64,000 nucleotides of DNA from Typhlomys cinereus (GCA_023101885.1 JALPQD010000006.1:13749585-13813584); one strand, 5' to 3'; positions 46,591-58,492 are shown, counted from the stretch's first letter. Notes: generated by a model from the letters alone, not told the origin. Translations and numbers: made by a program.

Positions 46591-47189
46591 TTTAAAACCT
46601 TTCTTGGGAAGGTATAGATAGATGACAGCTCAGGAGTACCACAATGAAAGGTTTATCAACTCGGATGTATTCTGTTTAAGAAAGACAATGGGCCCACCCC
46701 ACACTGGGCTCCCCACTCCTTCTTCCTTGAAGCATTGCCACTCATATTTGTAAAGCAAAATATAGAAGGTAGTCAGAACTTAACTGTTCACATACACACA
46801 CATGAGTGGACAGTGGTGGAGTCTACTCCCACAAAAAGAAAAAGTCCTTGAGATTAGTCGTATGGATGGGAATAAGTCACTTAGGAATTTAAGTAATAAA
46901 CAGTGACTATGCAAATCCAGGTTGTACGGCTACACAAACTAGTGCCAAACTATTATTTGTATATTTTAAATTTTCCACTAGCAACAGGTTGCAGCAGTAA
47001 CTTCAGAACATTGTTCAAAACACTAGAAGGGGTGACTCTCAAGTTTTCATCAGCTGAAATTCCCACAAGAGCAGACAGTGAGAAAAATTCCACTTCGGCA
47101 ACATTTTGGTATTTTTAGTGGCTAAAGCAGATTGTGAAGACAATTTCCACTGTTCTCCAAAGGTAAGATGTTCAATTTAACCTGGGCCA
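46591..47189. other. non-coding stretch next to the CpG island
   Basis: No repeat was recognised. Composition changes to GC-rich at its right end. Confidence 0.4.
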
Positions 47190-49110
47190 GCGGTGACTGT
47201 GAGGGTGGCCCTGCACCCACACTTTGCAACTTCTTCCCACCCCATTCAGGTGCCCCCCCACCCCACCGCCCACTGGACGAGAGCTGTCGCCCCGGTGCTG
47301 ACCTCACTTGACCCGGTTGGGAGTCGAGAGACCCGCGGATTAGCGCTCGAGGTGGTGTGGAGCTGTACGCCATATTGTGTTTTTCGCTAATGTTTATAGT
47401 TTGTGTGCGCGCCTGGCATATGCCTGTGCAAGTGTGTTTATCAATACAACTTCTACAAAATCGCTGCCTCGCAGCATCCTCGGAGGGGCGGGGCCGGGGG
47501 ACCCGCGAGCCACACCCACAGACTCGCGCGGGCCGCAGGACCCCCGGACCCAGCGCGACCTTCCTGCCAGGTGGGGTTTGGGTTTCGACTTGGGGGTCTT
47601 AATATCACAGAGCGTGCTCAGCAGAGAGGGGAGGGGAAAGACGGAAGGAGGAGGGGGCGTCCCTCTCCACGCCCCCTGCGCGCTCGTCCCGCCGCGGTCC
47701 CCGGCAAGCGCAACCGAACCCCCGCGCCGCGGGGTGGGGGGAGCAGGACACCCAGGGAGACGGAGGCGGCAGCCGCGCCGCGGGGACGCGCACGCCGGGA
47801 CCCTCCCCGCCAGGCCGCGGCCCGCCGCGAGGAGGGGCGTCCGGGGCGGGCGGGCGCGGGGCGGGGCGCGGGGCCGGCCACCCGCCTGCAGCTCTTCGCT
47901 CGCCAACTCGCGCCGCCGCCCCACCCCGCCGTCCTCCTCCCCGGCCCGCGCCCCCAACTCCGGAGACTCCCAGACGCCCGGCCCCGCGCCGCACACACAC
48001 CCCCTCCCTGCCGCCCGCCCCACAACAAATTAGAGTTTGCGGCGTTACCTCCTGGAGCTCTTTAATCTTCTTTCCTCAACTCCTAAACTTCCCCCCGCCC
48101 CTACTCTTCGGCACCAGGCCCACATTGGGCGCCTCGCGCCGCCAACCTCCAGCCTGGCGGGCTACTGGTTGCGACGCGTGCCACTCTGGACTTCATCGGA
48201 CCAATAAGAACGGGACGGCCCTCGTGAGGTTGCCGCCCATAAACAAAATGCACTCTTCCTCCTCCCCTCCGTGTCCCCGCCCCTAACTGCCCCTTTCCTC
48301 GCGTCTGCCACCTTCCATTGGCTTCCGGGAGGCCCAATCCGCTATCTCATGCACTCGTTGGCGCGCGGGGTCGTCGCTCAGAGGATTGTTGACAAGCCAT
48401 TGGTGAAAAGCTGCTACACCCGCCGCACCCTCGCCCACTCTAGAGAGGTCAGTGGTCTCCCGTAGTTCAATGATCCGAGAGCTGGAAAGCTATTGGACCA
48501 GAGAGCCCGTCAGACCGGACTGGAGTGATCCGTGATTGGCCAAGACGGACACGATCAAGTTTGGTTGTTTACTCCTCCGCTCCTCCCCCGCCCCTTCCTC
48601 GCCTCTCCTCCACCCCCTCCCGGCTGCTTTTACTTTCTACGCATTTCTATTTCCTCCTTTATTTATTTATTTATTTGTGATAAACTTAAATGACCCGGGG
48701 AGAGAGGCGGGACTGTCAGAGAGGCTGGCGGATGACGAGCGGCGGCCCCGGGCCAATTGTCGCGGGGGCTGCGGGGTGAGGGGCAGCGGCGGCGGCCAGT
48801 GAGAAGCAGGTGTCTGTCGCGCTCTGGGCCTATGGAGCCGGGATGCCCCGGCCGAGGCGGCGGGTCCCGCTGTCTGGCGCGCCGAGGCGTGGGGGGAAGG
48901 GAGGGAGCGACGCGGGGCGGGCGCTGTCGCCGTGGCCGCGGGCCGAGGCCGTGGGTGGGAGCTGGTCCTGGACGCTGGGAGGAGGCCGCCCGAGGTCACC
49001 GCTCTGTTGCCTCTGCTGCGGGGTTTGCAGACCTGATCACCGAACGCCCCCGTGTAGAAAAGCACAGAGCAGAGCAGTGTGGAGCGAGCCGCCGTGGATA
49101 GAAATGAGGA
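47190..49110. promoter_or_regulatory. large CpG island, probable gene promoter
   Basis: CpG is frequent here and almost absent elsewhere in the window, which shows protection from methylation in the germ line. The densest part is 47460-48050, with multiple Sp1/KLF-type GC boxes (GGGCGGGGC at 47486-47494 and several at 47840-47870). The 48190-48760 block carries seven CCAAT boxes. A short AT-rich pocket (TTTATT repeats, 48657-48680) separates it from a second GC-rich part (48690-49070). There is no convincing TATA box. Such islands mark promoters of widely expressed genes, often firing in both directions. Long open frames on both strands (up to 220 codons) arise because stop codons are rare in GC-rich DNA. 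I cannot identify the gene. Confidence 0.85.
48201..48757. promoter_or_regulatory. cluster of seven CCAAT boxes (NF-Y sites)
   Basis: CCAAT occurs at 48201-48205, 48334-48338 and 48753-48757. The reverse form ATTGG occurs at 48317-48321, 48399-48403, 48492-48496 and 48535-48539. An ETS-like TTCCGG lies at 48323-48328. Multiple CCAAT boxes in mixed orientation without TATA are typical of NF-Y-dependent and bidirectional promoters. The likely start sites are therefore on either side of this block. Confidence 0.65.
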
Positions 49111-50308
49111 TTTATTATCCCACCGGAAAAAGCAGATTATGTTTCTTATTACTAAACGCCTCGAGTCCCGGCGACCCAACCGGAGCCCACAAAATTCAAT
49201 ATCCTGGGAGCTAGAAGGAATAAAGCAACTCGGAAAATTAAATGCGGTTCACATGCTTCAATAAAACCTTCATCTTCATCCATTTGTCACTCAACATAGT
49301 ACTCCCCAGAGCCAGATTCTTAACAAATATTGGTCCAGCTCTCAGGCATGAGGGTGGAAGGGGTGAGGCTTCGGGCCAGCAGGAAGCCAAGGATAGATTC
49401 CTGAAAAGAATTCCTTAAAAGGACTAAGATGGAAAAAATAATTGCTTTTCGCTCCACAAAGAAAAAAGAATTTCTGCCAAAATAAGAAGTTGGACGTTTT
49501 AGGGAACTTAATTTATCATAAAAGAAAAAGCTTTGTCAACAATACCATACGTCCAAACACTACAGTGAATTTGCTACAACAGTTACTAATACAGAAAATA
49601 ATTTCGTGAGATGTGAACTTGATAGCGTCCAGTAGATTTGAATTGAGTCTGAATTTAATGTAGCTGCCTTGGTATAAGCTGCCGTACTGTCCTCACGAAG
49701 TCTCTAGCAGAACCAAGCAAAATAACTATTCTAGAGAGAAATCACAGGCCGTGACTACATTAATACCCCTTGGGTCTGTCTTAAAGACTGATTGTGGCTG
49801 TCAAAATTGAGAAGATTGGTGTAAGGTAAAGAATCTAAAGATCTGCTAAATGTAGACGTTGCTATTGACTGTGAAAGTCAAAATATTCTTTAATTTTCAC
49901 CAAAAGTGATACAGTAAGTACTCCATACTGAGCAATCAACTTCACAGTAAGATATAATGAAAGCATTTAATGTATTAATGCCGCAACTTTGGCAAAGAGG
50001 AACCGCTGCTTCTTACAATTATTTCTTAAAACTCATCCTTTCCAACAAATATTTAAAAGTTATTTCTCAGCATATTGACTTAAGAGGTCTCAGGACTATA
50101 AGGTAAGAACTATGATAATAGTTCAAATACTTATTGAAAATCAAAGATATGAGATGAGGCTTGTGTGTCGATGCCTGGGTTTAAAATGATAGGGTTTTTT
50201 TTTTTTTCCTGTATCTGTTTATAATGTTTAAATGTTTCTGCCTCTAAGAAATATCTCCATGTTTGTGTTTACATTGCACCTTGACATACTGTGCTTTTAT
50301 TCTCCCAG
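49111..50308. other. probable first-intron sequence, nothing recognised
   Basis: Composition returns to AT-rich after the island. No repeat or RNA gene was recognised. Confidence 0.4.
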
Positions 50309-50419
50309 GACACAAACATCCCAAAAGATGAAGCAACAACTTCACTTTCTTTAACATCCAACAGAACAGAAGGAAAGAAGTGAAATTCAATAAGAGATTA
50401 AAAAAGAAAGATGAAGAAA
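50309..50419 (+). other. candidate 5' exon of a plus-strand gene
   Basis: A strong 3' splice-site pattern (CTGTGCTTTTATTCTCCCAG, ending 50308) precedes 111 bases that end at GAAA with GTAAGA, a reasonable donor, at 50420. The segment has stops in all frames early on and an ATG at 50411-50413 (ATG AAG AAA) just before the donor, so it could be a mainly untranslated exon carrying the start codon. It lies about 1.2-1.6 kb downstream of the CpG island. The evidence is splice pattern only. The ATG read on as a 96-codon unspliced frame looks like intron. Confidence 0.2.
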
Positions 50420-51140
50420 GTAAGATTGCAATTTACAAAAGAAGAATTTTGTAAGAAGTTTACCCTTCAGCCTATTCATAGTTGGTTTGCCTCTTCCGAT
50501 ATGCTGTTCAAAATTGAACAAATACTAAAGTACATGTTCTTCATACTAAATATATTTTTGGACTTTAAAATTAGTGGAGTTTGGAATCGAAAGCTGGATT
50601 TGGCATTTTTCTTCAGAATTTTGTTTCTTGAAAAACCAAATTACATGATGTATACATGTATCATATACAGCATGAAAATACAAAAAAAGTCTAACTCCTA
50701 AGAAGTTGGGAATAATTGTAATGCACTGAATTATTATACTGAATTCAGAAGCTAAATTAGCTCATTCTCAAAAGGCCTAGATTCTAATAAGGGCTCTAAT
50801 TTCATATGTATGGGAAATGTATGCATGTGTATGTGTAATGCATATATGTATACAGCATACATATAAAATACCATTCATAGTAATATCTATACTATGTGCC
50901 ATAGAAAATACATAATGGTATTACAAGGTAAAATGAAAAAAGTCTCAATGGTTGCACAAATACAATACTACAGAATATCAGAAAAGATAGATTATACATG
51001 TGGGAGAGAACTGGGGAACTCACAATGAACTGTACTCAAAAGATGCACAGGGTACACAAACAATAAATGTCCAGTATAATGAATGGCCCAGGAACCTTCT
51101 AGAAGTCACAACCACTTGTTGCGCCTAACACTACTAATTC
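50420..51140. other. AT-rich non-coding stretch
   Basis: Nothing recognised apart from short TA/TG-rich patches near 50820-50870. Confidence 0.4.
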
Positions 51141-51234
51141 TCTGTGATGATTAATCTCATTGTCAATTTGAGGTGTTCTATAAAGTCTCTGTGATGATTA
51201 ATCTCATTGTCAATTTGAGGTGTTCTATAAAGTC
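51141..51234. repeat. perfect 47-bp tandem duplication
   Basis: The unit starts TCTGTGATGATTAATCTCAT at 51141 and again at 51188, with all 47 bases identical. The unit looks like the start of a MaLR-type LTR (GATTAATCTCATTGTCAATT). Confidence 0.93.
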
Positions 51235-52187
51235 CATTAGAGATCTACCTTTCCCCACAAGTAATGCACAATATAAATCACTTAATATTTTTAAGCTATA
51301 AAATAGGTTCTACTTTTCTACACATGACCTTACAATTAAACCCAAGCATATACTAGCAATGACAATGTAAAAATAAAAATCTTTTTGGAGTGGCATAGAA
51401 TGGAACATGACAGCAAAGTGTGTCAGGACGATATGCAAAAAATTAAAGTAGGCAATTTTCATATCCAAAGAAACTTAAGTCTTTTTTTTCCCTCAAATCC
51501 ACATGCTACACAGATGGGAAACAAGATCTGCCCCTGGAAACTTTATATAAAATTTGCCTTGAACCACCAAAACCACAATGTGGTTTAAGTCTGAAACCCT
51601 CTGTGGTATTTCATCACTGTGTTTGCAGATGCATGTGTTTTCCTGGTTTTCTGTATACCCAGACGGCAATCTCGTGTCTGTTCTCTGTTCTGCTTCAAGC
51701 TTTGTTTTAAATAGGAAATTCATAGCAAAACCATAAGCAGTTTCCAACAAAACCTCACCTAATTAGGATGGAATAGACTTGACTAAAGAATATGATATCA
51801 GAGATAGGAGGGGTAGACATAATATATTAATGGAGTACTGATTAGATGAGCTGGAAAGGAGAACTGAGAAACAAGATTCTGCATAAATAGCAATTTGATA
51901 ACATTGCAGATTAGAAATAGATTATAAAGGGAAGGGGCTTTCGATGAATGATATTAGGAAATAGAGGGAAGAAGAAAAATAAATGGGTATACAAAATAGG
52001 AAAATTAACTGCAGTTACTTCATGGACAAGAGCTGGACACTGTAATTTGTAGTTCTATTTGAATTACAAAGTGGAGTTGGGGCAGGAACAGTACTAAGAA
52101 GGTACATAGAAAGAGCTGAGCAATGAAAGACTCAGGAGTGTTCTCAGATGCACAGAATCATTTGTGTCTAAAACTATTTATGTCTCT
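51235..52187. other. non-coding stretch
   Basis: I recognised nothing with confidence. Confidence 0.4.
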
Positions 52188-52525
52188 GTGATGTCAACTT
52201 GATGAGATTGAGAAGCATCCAAGGCACACTTCTGGGGTGTGTTCTGTGAAGACATTTCTATAGAAAGTTAATTCAAGAGCAAGGCCATGCTTAATATGGT
52301 TGTTTCCATGCCCCTGGTAATGGGCCCATTTAGAACAAAATGTGAAAAGGCAAAATCCAGTAGACAGCCTGAATTCCTCTTTCTGATCTGACTCAGTCAT
52401 GAAGTACACAGCTTTTCCTCTGTCATGATATTCTCATCAAGATCATGGTACTAAGTAATATAATCTTCCCCCATCAACTTGTTCTGCCAGGTAACAGTTA
52501 CCATAGGCATAACTAATGCAATCAC
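52188..52525 (+). mobile_element. MaLR-type LTR, diverged
   Basis: Begins near TGTGATGTCAACTTGATGAG, contains GCCCCTGGTAATGGGCCC, and ends near TAACAGTTACC-AACTAATGCA. The order fits the older MaLR-type LTRs, without a polyadenylation signal I can be sure of. Confidence 0.5.
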
Positions 52526-53002
52526 CATTATTCCTAATATTCTGTGAAGGAATTATTTTTTTAATTAATCAAGAAAGTTTTAATTGTATTTCCATTCACT
52601 TAAAACTTGACATTTATACTCTTAGGGGATGTTCGCAGGCAACATTGCGATTTATTTTTGCATATTGACAGTGTTTATCATTATGAGAAATAATTTTAAA
52701 ATAAGAAACTCAGCCTTAGAAAGCTTAATATCTTAGTGAATTTGGGGAATGTCAAGTAATTTATGATGACTGTCATCTAGGTTATGGTAGAGGTATCTAT
52801 TCTTGTTTGATAGAATTGCCTTATATTTTTTTCCATTATCCATTGGGAATAGCATCACTGCACATGTTTTCATTGAATTCTTTACTTTAATTACTGTCCT
52901 ATTTGTCTGGATCCTCTGCTCAAATATTCTGCTCATTTGTCAGTCTTGATGTAGCAGAGTTCTGGAGAAAAGCACAGAGATGAACAAAAACTCTTGGAAA
53001 GT
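52526..53002. other. AT-rich non-coding stretch
   Basis: Nothing recognised. Confidence 0.4.
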
Positions 53003-53380
53003 TGTTACGGTTTAAATCTGAAATAACCCCATAGACTTGTGCTTTCAGTGTTCAGTCCTTATATTTTGGTGCTATTTTGAAGGCTATGGAGCCTTTAGTA
53101 TGTTGCTCCCTACTGATAGAAGTAGGTCAGTAGGGGCAGGCCTCTGAAAGATATAGTCACCCCTGCTTCTAGTCCCATGATCTCTGCTTCCTGTTCAGCC
53201 ACGTTGTGAAGAGCCACTGCCTCATGCTCCCACTAGCGCAGACAGAGCTGCTCTCATCACCTTGCCTTCCTTACTAGGAGGAGCTGGAATTGTTCTGAAC
53301 CATGAACTAAAAGCCTTCCTCCTTTCACTTATTCCTACCCAGGTTATTTTGTCACAGCATCACAGGTGTCCCTAACAACA
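53003..53380 (+). mobile_element. MaLR solo LTR
   Basis: Starts TGTTACGGTTTAAATCTGAA, includes AGAAGTAGGTCAGTAGGGGC, CTGCTTCCTGTTCAGCC, CATGAACTAAAAGCCTTCC and GGTTATTTTGTCACAGCA, and ends AACA. This is the classic MLT1/ORR1-like MaLR LTR order. A 4-bp repeat AAGT flanks it (52999-53002 and 53381-53384). No internal region is attached, so it is a solo LTR left by recombination. Confidence 0.78.
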
Positions 53381-53384
53381 AAGT

Positions 53385-54762
53385 CCTTCTAATAGTAATG
53401 AATATAAGGAAAGAAAGGGATGTCTAGAGTAGTTGTTCCAGAAAACTTCCAGAGGAAATTTCAAAAACAACTACAAAGAGATAAAAACAAAAGTACGTGG
53501 GTGTTAAACCTCCTAAGCTATGTTAGATGATTTAACTCTTGGCTCTAGAGCCCATCGATGCTCTTGACCTTAATACATTTAATCTTTGTCTTGGTGACAT
53601 TTGAGAAAGAGTAACCTTAAACCTTCTCTGGAAACTGTAGCCTAGTGCAACCTATAATTCTCTAATGTGAACATACAGAGTGACTATTAACTAAATAGAA
53701 AGAAAGCAGCAGAACTAAAGCACATTTTTAGTCTTGCATGAACTTTTGGTCAGTAATAGCCATTAAAATGGAAAATAGAGATAGGGGTAAATAATAAATT
53801 CAGTTTTTATGGTGGGTAGTTATACTCAATTCTGGAAATTTTTTTTAAAAACATATTTGTTTCATTTCTTTGTTTTGTTTTCAAATTTAGTTCACAGGAT
53901 AGAGCTTTCAACAAAAGACTTCTTTAATATTTTCTCAAAATCACTAAATCATGCAAACCCCAAATACTACTAAATTAGCCAGGATTTCATTTTGAAAGTA
54001 GAATACACCCAGCTCAGAAAAACTTAAATAAGAAATGACAGTGGATTAATCTGTAACAAAGAAATGGCCTCAAGTGTTTTCTCCAGCAAATAATCTCTCA
54101 GACCATCTTTCACAGAGGTTCTAGATTCTCTGGTAATAACAAAAATAGTAAGAAATTCTCAGGCATAAGCTACATGATCTTCAGCATCAACGTATAAATG
54201 ATGAATTTCTTGGTGCACGTAACAGATCAAAGTCCAGATGTGACGTTTTAGATCTGGTTTGGGCATGATTACCTCCTCTTTACACGTTACTTCACGTGTG
54301 TTGTTTTGGTTGTTCCAATCTCATAACTGCATACTGCACCAAAATAGGATAACAGATCTTTCAATGATTATATACTAGTCCTATATTTTAGTCTGTGAGT
54401 ATTAACTTAAGCTATTGCCAATCCTAGATCCAATTTCACCTATCAGGAATATAAGAAATCTGTTTCTTTATACTAAATTGGAGCATCTTCAGCTATTTTG
54501 AGTTTTATTAGTTCTACCCAAGCATAATGCCTGCCATATGATAGGTAATAGATGATATGGAACCAGGAAAAGGTTACATCCCACAGTCAAATTCTACCAA
54601 AATTTTGTCTATAATTCTACCAAAAATTCTGGGATTGGAGAATAGATTGTCTCAAGTGTCAAGCTTGTCTAGGCTCAGTTGGAACTCAAAAGTGGAGGAT
54701 GAATGATTCTTTGATAGTAGAAAAGCATTTGTGAAGTAATCCAAACAATATCTGTGTTCTAT
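53385..54762. other. non-coding stretch
   Basis: Nothing recognised. Confidence 0.4.
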
Positions 54763-55596
54763 AGAGGAGTACCTCAGAGATAATTTCAGATCCAGACCAA
54801 AACAAAGAGAGAGAGAGAGAAAATAAATTAGTCAATAAAGCAAGTCACAAAAAATGTTTTAGTTCTGTACCAGTTCCTATAAAACTCGTTCATATTATAT
54901 CATAATCCTTTTGCTGATACAGGGCTATGCTTCAATGTTGATGGCTTCAGTGAGAGCACTAATGATTTTTTTGAAGTTTAGAGTGGCTGGGGTATTTTCT
55001 TAAAATGCGATAACAATAAATTTTGCTTTTCCCAATTGATTCTTCCTTTCATGAAAGATTACTCTATAGCACGTGATGATGTTTGATAGCATTTTGCCCT
55101 CAGTAGAACCTCTTTCAAAAATTGGAGGCAATCTTTGCATATCCTGCTGCTGTTTTATCAACCAAGTTGATATACTATTCTAAATCCTTTACCATTTCAA
55201 CAGTGTTCACATTATCTTCAACAGGAGATAAGATGTCAAGAACTCATTCTCTTTGAGATCTATAAGAAGCCCTCACTATCAGCTACAGTTTCATCTCATA
55301 ATTGCAGCAATTTAATGACATCTTCCATCTCTACTTCTAAATCTATTTCCCTACTATTTCTACCACATCTGTAGTTGTTTCCACTCCGAAGTCTTGAAGC
55401 CCTCCAAGATCATTCATAAAAACCAGAACCAATGTCTTCCAAATGCCTATTAATGTTTATGCTTTGACCTCCTCTCATGAATCATAAATGTTCTTAATGG
55501 AATCTAGAATGGTAAATCCTTTCCAGAAGGTTTTGAATTTACTTTGCCCAGATGTAACAGGGTAATCAATATTGTCCAGATGGAGCAGATCAGACT

Positions 55597-55599
55597 CTG

Positions 55600-55634
<35 letters not shown>

Positions 55635-55890
55635 GTTCATGACACAAATGTCAGATGTCAGTAATGCCAGGTGTTTTTCTGACTTGCTCACCACTTTATT
55701 GTTTGAGACATTGTCTCTCACTGAGCTTGGCACTCACCAATTTGGCAAGACTGTCTCAACTCCAGAATTGGGGTGTGGATATGTGCCACCCATCTGGCTT
55801 TTACATCTGTACAGAAGATCTGAACTCAGGTTCTCATGCTTGCAAGAAAAGCACTTTTTAGAAACTGAACTATATGCCTAGTAATCTGCA
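55597..55890 (-). mobile_element. B4 SINE inside Tigger1
   Basis: The reversed tail (TG)n at 55597-55637, the body ACATTGTCTCTCACTGAGCT, GATCTGAACTCAGGTTCTCA and the reversed head CTATATGCCTAG are visible. Open frames of 68 and 92 codons across it are SINE sequence. Confidence 0.72.
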
Positions 55891-55915
55891 AGCTGTAATC
55901 TTTAGAAATATATTT

Positions 55916-56022
55916 TTAGCTGGATGTGGTGGCATGAATTTGTATTTCTAATATTAGGAAATATAGGCAGGAGGATTTTCTTGAGTTGCATCATAGTCTG
56001 ACAGATCAAGACCTTGTCTTAA
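55916..56022 (+). mobile_element. B1 SINE, old
   Basis: TTAGCTGGATGTGGTGGCAT (B1 start), then GGCAGGAGGATTTTCTTGAG and a final AAGACCTTGTCTTAAA. It is diverged and inserted near the B4 within Tigger1. Confidence 0.7.
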
Positions 56023-56967
56023 AGAGAAAGGGGAAGAAATAGTTACTAAATGTTAAGGCTTAAAAGTCAGAATGACTCCTTGATCCATGGGCCGAAGAAT
56101 AAATGTTTCATTAGGAGAAATAAAGACACAAAATTAATCCCATTGTACATCAGCATCTAATGTTGGTGAGCAAACATACTTGGAAAAAACTTTTTTTTCT
56201 CCTGTGCATTAAGTCTCCACAGTGAGCTTATACTGTTTAGTGAACCATATTGTAAACAGATGTGCTGTCACACAGGCTTTGTTGTTCCATTTATAGAACA
56301 CAGGCAGCATAGATTTAGTGTAATTCTTAAGGGCTGTGGGGCTTGCACAATGGTAAATGAGCATTGACTTCAGTTTAGCGTCAACAGCTGTAGTAGCCCA
56401 TACTAGCAGTCAGACTGTGCTTTGAAACTTTGAAAACAGACATTGACTTTTCTTCCTTAGATAAGGAATTTTGCGGTGACATCTTGTTCCAATATAAGAC
56501 TGTCTTGTTTACACTGAAAATCTATTATTTTGTGTAAACAACGTGTATAATGTTAACTAGATCTGGAGAATTTACTGCAGCTTCTCAATCAGCCTTCACC
56601 TTGCCTTGTAGTTTTATATTACTATGATGTCCTCTTTCTTTAAACCTCAGATACCAATCTCTGCTGCCTTCAAATATTTCTTATGAGTTTTCCTTAACTG
56701 TTTATGTATTTAGGACTTCTCTGGATTAGGCTTTGACTTAATCTGCAGACCACAAAACCTTTCTCCACATCAACACTTAAGTTATTTTACTTTCAGAACA
56801 ATGGTATGTGTTTCCTGGAGTTTCGCTTTTAATTTCTTTCAAGGACTTTTCCTTTGTATTCACAGTTTAGCTAAGTCTTTGGTGCCAGAGGGCTACTCTC
56901 CGCCAGTCTTGGGTTTTGACATGCTTTCCTCAGATTTATGGTATATCATTCCTAGCTTTTGTCTTTT

Positions 56968-57056
56968 TTTTTAAGTATGGGAGTTTGACCCTATAGTCTT
57001 ATAGTTTGATACATACCAAGTAAGCCTTTTACCATTGAGCTAAGTTCTTAACCTGT
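56968..57056 (-). mobile_element. ID-like SINE head, reversed
   Basis: Poly-T at 56967-56974 is followed by AAGTATGGGAGTTTGACCC, then CCAAGTAAGCC and TTACCATTGAGCTAAGTTC, the reversed ID-like head. Confidence 0.5.
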
Positions 57057-57061
57057 GTACT

Positions 57062-57480
57062 AATTAGATACAGGTATCATCTTGACAATGGAAGGGTAAG
57101 CCTTTGGGCACCTCTGTAAAAAATTGGTCATTTGGATGAGTTCTGAGCAAGCCAGTGTGTCATTATCGAATGGATGTAGTTGACCCAGCCCATGGTGGGT
57201 GGGACCACCCCCTGGGCAGGTGGGTAAGATGGAGCAAACTGGTTCAGTAGTTTGGCATACATGCTTCAGTATGCTGGCATGCAGACATTCTAGCAAGTGA
57301 GAAAGTTTGTGCCTATCTCAACAATCCCTATGGATATAGTATGGCCAGTTCCCTTTAGTTCTTGGTGTTGTTACATACACTCAAGCCAAACTAGACTGCA
57401 AATTATAACCAAGAATCATAATCAAGAATAAAGTCACTTGCTCCATAAGTCATTTAACTGTATACTTATCAGAAGCATAA
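57062..57480 (+). mobile_element. MaLR-type solo LTR, diverged
   Basis: It shows the order GGTATCATCTTGACAATGG, GGGACCACCCCCTGGGCAGG, AACTGGTTCAGTAGTTTGGC and an AATAAAG polyadenylation-like signal at about 57424. The family is shared with 13962-14372 and 38180-38560. Confidence 0.6.
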
Positions 57481-57885
57481 AGAAAAACTACAATAACCTC
57501 AATTTCTAGTTTTGCTTAAAGGTGAAAAGTACATTACTCTTCCTTTCATTTAAACCATTAGAGACCATTGAAAGGTTATTAATTAGCTAAGTTTCAGTAA
57601 TGCATTTCATAAAACAGAAAGAGCTAAGGAAATGGAGATATTTTGGAGAAGATATATTGGGGAAATGGTTGATTGATGTCACAATCAGAATTTGTTAATC
57701 AAGTTCACCATTTGGTGTCTCTATTCATGGTACCCTAAAACAATCACAGTGATAACACCAAAGATCATCATAACATGTATCATAATAATAAAAAGTTTGC
57801 TACAATTACCAAAGTGTGACATAGAGACATGAAATAAGCATTTACCTTCTGAAACATGGCATATATAGATGTGTTCAAAGCAAGG
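57481..57885. other. AT-rich non-coding stretch
   Basis: Nothing recognised. Confidence 0.4.
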
Positions 57886-58492
57886 CTGCCTGGAAGCAGA
57901 CCAGCCAAATCTCTCACCATCCTAAAGCTCAGGGAACCTTGCTGAAGAGGGGGCCGGCAAGGTTGTAAGAGCCTAAAAATAGGGAGGACCAATGATATGC
58001 AAGATATTCCACACAAGTCAGGGCTGCAGCAGCCAGGATATAGCCACAATGTAATTGGACCTTGACTGACCTGCACAAAGGCTGACAACAGCCTCCCAAA
58101 GTCTAGGACGGCTCACAGGGGAGAAAGCTTCAGGCAGTAGGATGTTTACAGGCAAGGGTTAAACAGTCATAATAGAGTTCCTATACTAACAGGCAGTCCA
58201 AGAAGGGGCCCCAAGTTATACTACTGAGTCCTGAACCCTCACTAGGGTGGAGGACTCAGAGGGAAGTTAACCTCCCACATAAATGGATGTTCTGGGGGAT
58301 GGGAGGAAGGAAGCGAAGCAGTAGGCACCAGGAGAAGGGGATGGGGGAGGGAGCGATAGGAGGGCAAGAAAAGGGGGAAGGGGGACACAGTGTTAATGGG
58401 AGCGAGGAGGTAGGGGAGGGGCAAAGGAGAGGAAGGGGTACCTATTGAGCTTGTATCACTAGTCAAAAGTAAAATGTGTAATAAAAAAGCAA
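57886..58492 (+). mobile_element. L1 3' UTR fragment, older subfamily
   Basis: It aligns in order with 15330-15835 and, at its start (CTCACCATCCTAAAGCTCAG), with the 3' UTR at 17160 and 23820. A G-rich tract at 58290-58440 precedes CCTATTGAGCTTGTATCACT and AATAAAAAAGC. The adjacent frames are chance. Confidence 0.75.

Larger units (their letters stand above)
54763..56967 (-). mobile_element. Tigger1-type DNA transposon, decayed and interrupted
   Basis: The left end (GAGTACCTCAGAGATAATTT with GATCCAGACC) matches the Tigger1 terminal inverted repeat. The body follows the reverse complement of the pogo-type transposase gene: AATTGATTCTTCCTTTCATG near 55035, TCTAGAATGGTAAATCCTTT at 55504, CTCCTTGATCCATGGGCC at 56077 and TGTAAACAGATGTGCTGTCA at 56252. 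A B4 and a B1 SINE separate the halves between about 55590 and 56030. The transposase frame is broken throughout, and the far terminal repeat is missing, replaced by a SINE and an LTR. Tigger elements are ancient in placental mammals and inactive. Confidence 0.8.

Noticed and set aside
47377..48065. Overlapping open frames of 130-220 codons on both strands in the CpG island
   Set aside because: All frames are open because stop codons are rare in GC-rich DNA. The peptides are Arg/Pro/Gly/Ala-rich with no domain and mirror each other on both strands.
48667..49214. Frames of 114-170 codons at the right side of the island
   Set aside because: Same composition effect. The minus-strand frame crosses the AT pocket and shows no domain. 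A first exon here is more likely untranslated.
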